Source of the DNA: DATGKG01 sp963783145
GTDB lineage: Bacteria; Desulfobacterota; Binatia; Binatales; Binataceae
NCBI GenBank assembly: GCA_963783145.1
Contig: CAWAMM010000009.1
Span: 372,001 to 436,000 of the forward strand
Direction: 5' to 3'
DNA: 64,000 nucleotides
The notes under the pieces were generated by a model. It had not been told where the DNA came from, made no database searches, and worked only from the letters and a program-made list of their open reading frames with translations. Position numbers and translations under genes: made by a program. How positions within the stretch are numbered: the stretch's first letter is position 1; every line of letters begins with the position of its first letter. Of the stretch, positions 57,607 to 64,000 are shown piece after piece.

Positions 57607-59699
57607 CCACCGCGTTCAAACAGCGCCGCAACCGTATCGGCGTGTTGACCTTCGGACTGACCGCGCTGTTCGGTCTCGCGGTACTGCGGTTGATTGCGCT
57701 GGTGGTGTTACAAGGCCCGCGTCTCAACACGATGGCGCGCGAGGAGCACACCGCCGCGACCGAGCTGGCGGCGGTGCGCGGGCCGATCGTCGATCGGCAT
57801 GGCGAGCCGATGGCGTTGTCGGCGGAGACGCGCTCGATTTATGCCAATCCGCAAAAAGTTCTCGATGCGAATCCCGCCGAGCGCGCCAGGCTCGCGCAGG
57901 CGTTGGAGATGAGCGCGGCTGATCTCGATCGCCGGCTGGTCGAGCCCGCGCCATTTATCTGGCTGCGGCGCCGCATGGATCCGGCGCGAGCCGCGACGGT
58001 GGAGGCGCTCAATCTCGACGGACTTGGCGCATTCAGCGAGTACAAACGTTTCTATCCGGAGAGCAACCTGGCCGGCGCGGTGGTGGGTTCGGCGGGGCTG
58101 GACGGTCAGGGGCTCTCCGGAGTGGAACTCGAGTACGACAAGCTGATTCGCGGCGCGCCGGTCGAGTTGAGCTTCTATCATGATGCGCTCGGTCATCCGA
58201 TTCTCGACAGCCCGCTCGCGATCAAGTCGTCGCAGCCGGGCGCGCAGGTCGAGTTGACCATCGATGGTCGCATCCAGTCGCTGGCCGAGAATGAACTGGC
58301 GGATGAAGTTCAGAGCAGCGGCGCACAGCGCGGCGCCGCGATTGTGCTCGATCCGTGGAGCGGCGAAGTCCTTGCGCTGGCCAATGTGAATGCTCAGCCC
58401 GACCCGGTTCACGCGCGGCTGCACGATGCCGCGGTGCAGGACGCGTTCGAGCCGGGCTCGACGATGAAGGGTCTGCTCGCGTCGATCGCGCTCGCCAATC
58501 ATACGATCACGCAGACCGATCAGATCTATTGCGAAAACGGCGTGTATCATCTCGATGGCCGCACTATTCACGACGACAGCCGCCACGGATGGCTCGATCT
58601 CGCAGGCATCATCGAGGTCTCTTCGAATATCGGCGCGTCGAAGATTGCGCTGCGCCTTGGGGCACAGCGCTTTTACGATGGATTGCGCGCCTTCGGAATC
58701 GGCCGCCACACCGGCATCGATCTGCCGGGCGAAGCGGGCGGCCTCTTGAGCAAGGGTTCCAGCTGGCGGCAAATCGAACTCGCCAACCACGGCTTCGGGC
58801 AAGGCGTCGCGGTCACTCCGATGCAACTCGCGGTCGCGTACGCGGCGATTGCGAACGGCGGCCTCGTCGTTCGCCCATATGTAGTGAAATCCGTCTCCGA
58901 TGCGGAAGGCAATGTGCTGCTGACGCATACGCCGCAGGTGATGGGCCGCGCGGTTCCACCCGAAGTGGCGCATCAGATGAACCTGCTGCTGCGCAACGTC
59001 GTCAACGGCGCCGGCGGCACCGCGCATAAGGCGCAGGTCGACGGCTTCATCGTCGCGGGGAAAACCGGTACCGCGCAGATGGTGAATCCGGTCACCCACG
59101 GCTATTTCCAGAATCGCCACGTCTCGTCATTCGTGGGCTTTCTGCCCGCCGACGATCCGCGGCTCCTGATCCTGGTGGTCCTTTATGATGTCGGCCACGG
59201 CCACTTTGGCGGCCTCGTCGCTGCGCCGGTGTTCAGCGAGATCGCCTCGGGGGCGCTGCGCGATCTGGATGTCGCCGCGACCGATTCATCTTACGACTCC
59301 GCGAGTGTGCTTCCGATCAGCAGCTTCACCACCGCGCCGCATAAGAAGAACGTCGATCCGCTGGCTGCGATCGATCCCGGCGTCGAATACGACGCGGTGC
59401 TGGACCGAAAAGCGACCCCTGATTTCACCGGCGCGAGCCTGCGTCATGCGCTCGATATCGCGCGCCAGCTCGGCATCAATCTCGAGGTGAAGGGACAGGG
59501 CTACGTGGTTGCGCAGGAACCGGAGCCGGGCAGCACCCTTCCGAGTTCGCCGATCAAATTGACGCTCGCGCCGGCCGGAGTCGCGACGATGGGCGCGGTG
59601 AAAAAGACTTCGCAGAAGCCGGCGACGACGAGGACGAATCGAAATCTCGCGTTGCTGGATCGAGGAGGAAAGAAAACCGAACCAAAATTGCTGCGTTAA
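57603..59699 (+). CDS. ftsI: penicillin-binding protein, FtsI-like transpeptidase with C-terminal PASTA domain
   Basis: A 698-residue class B penicillin-binding protein. It has an N-terminal membrane helix (residues 13-37), a dimerisation domain, and transpeptidase motifs SxxK in EPGSTMKGL (Ser about residue 286), SxN in SSNIGAS (about residue 340) and KTGTAQ (about residue 486). A single PASTA domain (DFTGASLRHALDIARQLGIN) closes the protein. It cross-links septal peptidoglycan. A C-terminal PASTA domain is common in Gram-positive PBP2x/SpoVD but occurs in some deltaproteobacteria-like lineages. MITE-like inverted repeats follow the gene. Confidence 0.95.
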   Translation: MTTAFKQRRNRIGVLTFGLTALFGLAVLRLIALVVLQGPRLNTMAREEHTAATELAAVRGPIVDRHGEPMALSAETRSIYANPQKVLDANPAERARLAQALEMSAADLDRRLVEPAPFIWLRRRMDPARAATVEALNLDGLGAFSEYKRFYPESNLAGAVVGSAGLDGQGLSGVELEYDKLIRGAPVELSFYHDALGHPILDSPLAIKSSQPGAQVELTIDGRIQSLAENELADEVQSSGAQRGAAIVLDPWSGEVLALANVNAQPDPVHARLHDAAVQDAFEPGSTMKGLLASIALANHTITQTDQIYCENGVYHLDGRTIHDDSRHGWLDLAGIIEVSSNIGASKIALRLGAQRFYDGLRAFGIGRHTGIDLPGEAGGLLSKGSSWRQIELANHGFGQGVAVTPMQLAVAYAAIANGGLVVRPYVVKSVSDAEGNVLLTHTPQVMGRAVPPEVAHQMNLLLRNVVNGAGGTAHKAQVDGFIVAGKTGTAQMVNPVTHGYFQNRHVSSFVGFLPADDPRLLILVVLYDVGHGHFGGLVAAPVFSEIASGALRDLDVAATDSSYDSASVLPISSFTTAPHKKNVDPLAAIDPGVEYDAVLDRKATPDFTGASLRHALDIARQLGINLEVKGQGYVVAQEPEPGSTLPSSPIKLTLAPAGVATMGAVKKTSQKPATTRTNRNLALLDRGGKKTEPKLLR

Positions 59700-59735
59700 C
59701 GCGTTGAAGAGGGGCGCGCGGCGAAGGTCATAGAG

Positions 59736-59840
59736 CACCTGGTGGTACAGGCTTTAGCCTGTGTTCTGATCCGAAGGCTGTGGTGGATGATGTGGTGCTG
59801 GGAGCGGAAAGACACAGGCTAAAACCTGTGCCACCAGGTG
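59736..59840. repeat. inverted-repeat element (MITE- or REP-like) between ftsI and murE
   Basis: Left arm 59736-59766 (CACCTGGTGGTACAGGCTTT and onwards) and right arm 59811-59840, read in reverse complement, agree over about 30 bases with two mismatches, around a 44-base centre. The arms carry the ACAGGCTxxAGCCTGTG motif, a palindrome common in dispersed repeats of GC-rich genomes. The 245-base gap holds no gene. Confidence 0.75.
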
Positions 59841-59945
59841 AGCAAGCAAGATTTCAAGCGGTTTCCTTGTCGGGGCGGTTCGCTGCGAGTCGTTCACGAA
59901 CGACGCCTACGAGGAAAATACGAAGATTTGATGGTCGATTAAAGA

Positions 59946-61508
59946 GTGAAGCTTTCAGAGCTGATGGCTGGAGCGCCGGTGCGCGCTATCGAAGGTGATC
60001 CGGAAGTGGAAATCACCGGCCTCAGTTACGACTCCCGCGAGGTGAAACCAGGGCACTGGTTTTTCTCGCTGGCCCGCGACCCGGCGCGGAATCGGGCCAA
60101 TATAGAGGATGCATTAAACCGCGGGGCGCGTGCGGTCGCGGTGGATGAAGGGGCGGCCGGGAAAGGTGAGGCGCGCCTTGCGGTTAACGTTCCCGCTGCA
60201 ACTCGGCCGGCGGGAACCATGGTCGATGCGCCGCAGCCACGGCTCCTGATGGGCGTGGCTGCGGCGCGCTTTTTCGGCGCGCCGAGCAAGCGGGTGAACC
60301 TCGTCGGCATCACCGGCACCAGCGGCAAGACCACCACCACCTATTTGTTGCGCTCGATTTTTGAAGCGGCGGGCCGCCCGACCGGCATCATCGGCACCAT
60401 CGGAATTTTTGTGCGCGAGGAAAAAACTTACCATGGGCTCACGACCCCTGAGTCGGTGGATTTCGAATCCAGCCTCGCGCGGATGGACCGCGAGGGGGTG
60501 CATGATGCGTTCGCCGAAGTCTCCTCGATCGGAATCGCGGAGGGCCGCGTCGATGCGCTCAACTTCAGCGCCGGCCTGTTCACCAATCTCGGACGCGATC
60601 ATCTCGACTATCACGGCACTATCGAAAATTACTTCGCTGCCAAGCTGCGCCTGTTCACCGAGATTCTCCCGAGGAGTAAACATCGCGAGCCGTTCGCGGT
60701 GGTGAATGGCGACGATCCGTACGGACGGCGCATCCTCGAGGCGACCGAAAGTAGCAAAATCCGCAAAATCAGTTTCGGCCTCGATCGTTCCAACGACGCT
60801 CACCCGATACATATCGCGACCGGCATCAACGGAATTCATGGAAAGGTAAGCGTCCTCGGGCGCGAGATCGCGATCGATTCTCCGCTGCTCGGGGAATTTT
60901 ACCTGCGCAATATCCTCGGGGCCTGTGCGCTGGCGGTGGCCTCGGGCATCGATGGGGCGGCGGTGGCGGAAGGGGTGCGGCGATGTACCGGCGCCCCCGG
61001 CAGAATGGAGGCGGTGCCCGCGCGCGCCGGCGTCACCGTGCTGGTCGACTACGCGCACAAGCCGGACGCGCTCGAAGCGGTGCTGACCACGCTGCGTCCG
61101 CTCACGCATGGCAGGCTGGTGTGCGTGTTCGGATGCGGCGGGGATCGCGATCGCGGCAAGCGTCCGCTGATGGGCGAGCTCGCGGGTCGCCTCGCCAATC
61201 TTGCGATTCTGACTTCCGACAATCCGCGCACCGAAGATCCATTGAAGATCATCGCCGAGGTCGAGGCCGGCCTGACCAGCGCGGGCCTCATTCGCATCGA
61301 AGAAGCGCGCGCGAATGATTCGACCGGCTACCTGGTCGAGCCCGATCGGCGCGGCGCGATTGCGATCGCGCTTCGCCTGGCGCGTCCCGGCGATGTGGTC
61401 CTGATTGCGGGCAAGGGACACGAGGACTATCAGTTGGTAGGAAATCGTGTCCTGAAGTTTGATGACCGCGCGGTGGTTCGCGAACTCGCCTCCGAGCTGG
61501 GGTCTTGA
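59946..61508 (+). CDS. murE: UDP-N-acetylmuramoyl-tripeptide synthetase MurE
   Basis: A 520-residue Mur ligase. It has ITGLSYDSREVKPGHWFFSL, P-loop GITGTSGKTTTTYLLRSI (about residue 120), GLTTPESVDFESSLARM, NLGRDHLDYHGTIENYFAAKL, and SDNPRTEDPLKI (about residue 423). The DNPR motif indicates meso-diaminopimelate as the added amino acid, as in Gram-negative peptidoglycan. The start is GTG 59946. Usually murF follows directly; here a repeat-filled gap of 254 bases leads to mraY. Confidence 0.97.
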   Translation: MKLSELMAGAPVRAIEGDPEVEITGLSYDSREVKPGHWFFSLARDPARNRANIEDALNRGARAVAVDEGAAGKGEARLAVNVPAATRPAGTMVDAPQPRLLMGVAAARFFGAPSKRVNLVGITGTSGKTTTTYLLRSIFEAAGRPTGIIGTIGIFVREEKTYHGLTTPESVDFESSLARMDREGVHDAFAEVSSIGIAEGRVDALNFSAGLFTNLGRDHLDYHGTIENYFAAKLRLFTEILPRSKHREPFAVVNGDDPYGRRILEATESSKIRKISFGLDRSNDAHPIHIATGINGIHGKVSVLGREIAIDSPLLGEFYLRNILGACALAVASGIDGAAVAEGVRRCTGAPGRMEAVPARAGVTVLVDYAHKPDALEAVLTTLRPLTHGRLVCVFGCGGDRDRGKRPLMGELAGRLANLAILTSDNPRTEDPLKIIAEVEAGLTSAGLIRIEEARANDSTGYLVEPDRRGAIAIALRLARPGDVVLIAGKGHEDYQLVGNRVLKFDDRAVVRELASELGS

Positions 61509-61655
61509 ATATTTCTTTCCTCTTCCTCCTTCCGTCTGCCCCTCCCCCGTTGATCGGGGGAGGTGTCCCGGCGCGATTTTCGCGATGGCTGCGCGCGAAA
61601 AGCGTGACGGGACGGAGAGGGTCCTCAGCTCTGGATTCTTTTCTGCTTCGCGGGA

Positions 61656-61757
61656 GACCTAACCCCCGACCCCTTTCCTTTAGCGAAGGGGAGCGGAAGG
61701 GTCAGGGTGATATGTCTGGTACCCCTTCCCTAAAGGGAAGGGGTTAGGGGTTAGGTC
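61656..61757. repeat. nested inverted repeats in the murE-mraY gap, where murF is expected
   Basis: Outer arms GACCTAACCCC (61656-61666) and GGGGTTAGGTC (61747-61757) enclose an inner hairpin CCCCTTCCC-TAAA-GGGAAGGGG (61722-61743) and a related imperfect block (CCCCTTTCC to GCGAAGGGG, 61669-61691). The whole 61509-61762 interval has no gene. This dispersed-repeat family also occurs near 37.7 kb. Confidence 0.75.
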
Positions 61758-61762
61758 TGCTG

Positions 61763-62842
61763 ATGCTCTACCTCCTCCTCTATCCCCTCCACGCCCATCA
61801 CACCGGTTTCGGCGTCCTGCGCTATGAAACCTTTCGCTCCGTGATGGCGGGGCTCGCGGCGCTGGCTTTTTCCCTCGCACTCGGACCGATTCTGATCGAG
61901 CGCTTTCGCGCCGCGCATGTCGGCCAGACCATCCGCGATGAAGTCCCGCAGACCCATCAGAAAAAAGCCGGCACCCCGACGATGGGCGGGTTGCTGATCC
62001 TGGCCTCCGCCGTTCTTGCGACGATTCTCCTTGCCGATGTGCGCGATCTTTATGTTTGGATCGCACTCTTCGTAGCGATCACCTTCGGCGCCGTCGGCCT
62101 TTCTGATGACCTACTGAAACTCAAACGCGGACGGGGTCGCGGAATCAGCGGGCGCACCAAGCTCGGATGGTCTTTCCTCTGCGCCGCCATCGCGGCCGGC
62201 GTCCTGTTCGGCCCGATGCATTTCGATACCCATCTGACGATTCCCTTCGCGAAGAATCTCCATCCCGACCTGCATTGGTGGGGCTATATTCCGTTCGCAG
62301 TCTTGGTGATCGTCGGATCGTCGAATGCGGTGAACTTGACTGACGGTCTCGATGGGCTCGCAATCGGCCCGGTGATGACCGTCGCGCTAACCTATTGGGT
62401 TTTCACCTACGTCGCGGGAAATTTAAAATTCGCGACCTATCTTGCGGTGCCGCACATTCCTGGAATCGGCGAGGTCGCGATCTTTTGCGCGGCGCTGGTC
62501 GCCGCCTCGCTGGGATTTCTGTGGTTCAACGCCTACCCGGCGTCGATGATGATGGGCGATGTCGGCGCGCTTTCGCTCGGCGGCGCGATCGGCACGGTGG
62601 CCGTATTGGCGAAGCAGGAACTGGTGCTGCTCATCGCGGGCGGCATCTTTGTCGTCGAAACCCTCTCGGTCATAATCCAGGTGTATTACTTCAAACTGAC
62701 GCATAAGCGGGTTTTTCTAATGGCGCCGCTGCATCATCATTTCGAACTCAAGGGCTGGCCCGAAACCATCGTGGTGATTCGCTTCTGGATCGTCTCGATC
62801 GTGTGCGCGCTGTTCGCGCTCAGCACCCTGAAACTCCGATGA
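61763..62842 (+). CDS. mraY: phospho-N-acetylmuramoyl-pentapeptide-transferase MraY
   Basis: A 359-residue membrane enzyme with about ten membrane segments and the MraY motifs: HQKKAGTPTMGGLLIL (residues 66-81), VGLSDDLLKL, GSSNAVNLTDGLDGLAIG, FLWFNAYPASMMMGDVGALSLGG, and FLMAPLHHHFELKGWPE. It transfers phospho-MurNAc-pentapeptide to undecaprenyl phosphate, making lipid I. Its stop overlaps the murD start (ATGA). Confidence 0.98.
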   Translation: MLYLLLYPLHAHHTGFGVLRYETFRSVMAGLAALAFSLALGPILIERFRAAHVGQTIRDEVPQTHQKKAGTPTMGGLLILASAVLATILLADVRDLYVWIALFVAITFGAVGLSDDLLKLKRGRGRGISGRTKLGWSFLCAAIAAGVLFGPMHFDTHLTIPFAKNLHPDLHWWGYIPFAVLVIVGSSNAVNLTDGLDGLAIGPVMTVALTYWVFTYVAGNLKFATYLAVPHIPGIGEVAIFCAALVAASLGFLWFNAYPASMMMGDVGALSLGGAIGTVAVLAKQELVLLIAGGIFVVETLSVIIQVYYFKLTHKRVFLMAPLHHHFELKGWPETIVVIRFWIVSIVCALFALSTLKLR

Positions 62843-64000
62843 TGGAATTGAAGGGCAAGCGCGCGATGGTAGTGGGGCTCGGCGTGAGCGGGCGCGCCGC
62901 CGCGCGGTTCCTCGGCGCGCGCGGCGCGGCACTCCTACTGACAGACAAGAAAGCCGACCTCGCGACGGATGGGCTTCCTGCGGGCGAGATTCAGCTCGGC
63001 GGCGAAAATTCGGCGTGGCTGAAAGGCGTGGACCTCGTAGTCACCAGCCCAGGCATCCCCCGCGATTCGATTCTGTTGCGCGAGGCGCAGCAACGCGGCA
63101 TCCCGGTGATTGGAGAACTGGAGCTCGCGTATCAGTTGGTGAAGGCGCCGATCATCGGCATCACCGGCACCAACGGCAAGAGCACGGTGACCACGATGGT
63201 CGGCGACATCCTCACCGCGGCCGGCAAAAGTGTCTTCGTCGGCGGCAACCTCGGCACCCCGCTTATCGCGGCCGCGGACCAGGATGTCGATGCCATGGTC
63301 ATCGAGATTTCCAGTTTCCAGCTCGAATGGATCGAAAAATTTCGCGCGCACGTCGCGATTCATCTCAACCTTACCGACGATCACTTCGAACGCTATCGCG
63401 ATCTCGAGGAGTACGGCGCCGCGAAGGCGCGCATTTTCGAGAATCAGGGTGCCGGCGATTTTGCGATCCTCAATCGCGACGATCCCAATGTCTGGAAACT
63501 TCGCCACACGATGCGCTCGCGCGTCATCGGCTTCGGCCTCACGGCCGCGCCTGCCGGTGGCGACGCGATCTGGACCGGCCCCGGCCAACTTTTCTTCGAC
63601 ATCAACCGACGGCGGGGACGAATCGACCTCGCGCAGTTCAAGCTGCCGGGTCGGCACAACCTCGCCAATGCGATGGCGGCGGCCGCGGCGGCGCTCGCGA
63701 TCGAGGTCGATCCGGGCGCCATCGAGGAAGGCCTCGCACTCTTCAAACCCCTGAGCCATCGCATCGAAATGGTGCACGAATGGCGCGGCATCAAGTTCAT
63801 CGACGACTCGAAGGGGACCAACGTCGGTGCAGTGGTCGAGGCGCTCGAGGCGATGAGCGCGCCGGTCATCCTCATCGCGGGTGGATTCGACAAGGGCGGT
63901 GACTATGCGCCGCTGCGAAAACCGCTCACGGAAAAAGTTAAGCTCGCGATTTTCATCGGAGCCGCGCGCGACAAGATGCGCGCCGCGCTCGATAGTGCAA
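62839..64000 (+). CDS. murD: UDP-N-acetylmuramoylalanine-D-glutamate ligase MurD (3' partial)
   Basis: A Mur ligase cut by the window end after about 387 residues. It shows RAMVVGLGVSGRAAARFL, PIIGITGTNGKSTVTTMVG (P-loop about residue 110), SSFQLEWIEKFRAHVAIHLNLTDDH, LPGRHNLANAMAAAAAAL and FIDDSKGTNVGAVVEAL. It adds D-glutamate to UDP-MurNAc-L-Ala. The sequence begins ATG ATG; either may be used. It continues the standard dcw order. Confidence 0.97.
   Translation, partial: MMELKGKRAMVVGLGVSGRAAARFLGARGAALLLTDKKADLATDGLPAGEIQLGGENSAWLKGVDLVVTSPGIPRDSILLREAQQRGIPVIGELELAYQLVKAPIIGITGTNGKSTVTTMVGDILTAAGKSVFVGGNLGTPLIAAADQDVDAMVIEISSFQLEWIEKFRAHVAIHLNLTDDHFERYRDLEEYGAAKARIFENQGAGDFAILNRDDPNVWKLRHTMRSRVIGFGLTAAPAGGDAIWTGPGQLFFDINRRRGRIDLAQFKLPGRHNLANAMAAAAAALAIEVDPGAIEEGLALFKPLSHRIEMVHEWRGIKFIDDSKGTNVGAVVEALEAMSAPVILIAGGFDKGGDYAPLRKPLTEKVKLAIFIGAARDKMRAALDSA

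Noticed and set aside
57708..59120. 470-codon open frame antisense to ftsI
   Set aside because: The real gene there has complete penicillin-binding motifs. The antisense translation is Arg/His-rich with no family resemblance. The same applies to long antisense frames at 56497-57564 and 60114-61421.

Overview
The window is about 60% GC with dense genes on both strands. It looks chromosomal, from a Gram-negative (diderm) bacterium: there is a cell-wall/division (dcw) cluster, a WaaE-like glycosyltransferase, lipobox and Sec-signal proteins, and a c-type dihaem peroxidase. The metabolic content (several luciferase-like F420/flavin oxidoreductases, family III CoA-transferases, aromatic hydroxylase and ring-cleavage genes, acyl-CoA enzymes) fits an uncultured soil or sediment lineage such as Candidatus Binatota or a deltaproteobacterial relative. 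That assignment is inference from gene content only.

Layout. 1-6.4 kb: MetX-like hydrolase, APC permease, ammonium transporter with a sigma-54-type promoter, NarL-type regulator, LLM oxidoreductase. 6.5-10.7 kb: BrnTA, then a leftward aromatic-degradation operon (extradiol dioxygenase, atypical SDR, PobA, HCCA-isomerase-like). 10.8-14 kb: accessory zone with a small basic protein, intergenic repeats, HicBA, four hypothetical genes and a damaged tRNA-Met with a displaced 3' end. 14.1-19.6 kb: two RRM proteins, a CoA-transferase, a TrpF-like barrel and phosphoketolase. 19.7-32 kb: frameshifted kelch protein, HigBA, ABC-2 exporter, enoyl-CoA hydratase, dihaem peroxidase with a tiny membrane protein upstream, serine hydrolase, REC-like/DUF3052 fusion, a MazF module, Gfo/Idh oxidoreductase, SDR. 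33-38.5 kb: decayed NHL-repeat gene, duplicated degV start around a cysteine-rich secreted protein, DegV, LLM oxidoreductase, acetoacetate-decarboxylase-like protein. 38.5-49.2 kb: methyltransferase, secreted beta-rich protein, Mut7-C nuclease, hydrolase, aminopeptidase, heterodimeric ABC exporter, glycosyltransferase, exonuclease, Mrp (frameshifted). 49.4-55.6 kb: DUF4838 protein, acyl-CoA dehydrogenase, MazEF, CoA-transferase, small proteins. 55.9-64 kb: mraZ-rsmH-ftsL-ftsI-murE-mraY-murD, with MraZ boxes upstream and no murF at its usual place.

The most interesting pattern is that small accessory modules sit next to a gene whose end is duplicated on the far side of the module. I see this at pobA, tRNA-Met, the Gfo/Idh gene and degV, with a weaker case around HicBA. 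There are four recognisable toxin-antitoxin pairs plus one MazF-like gene that has no visible start codon. Two genes (kelch protein, mrp) each carry a single extra base, which may be real decay or consensus error.
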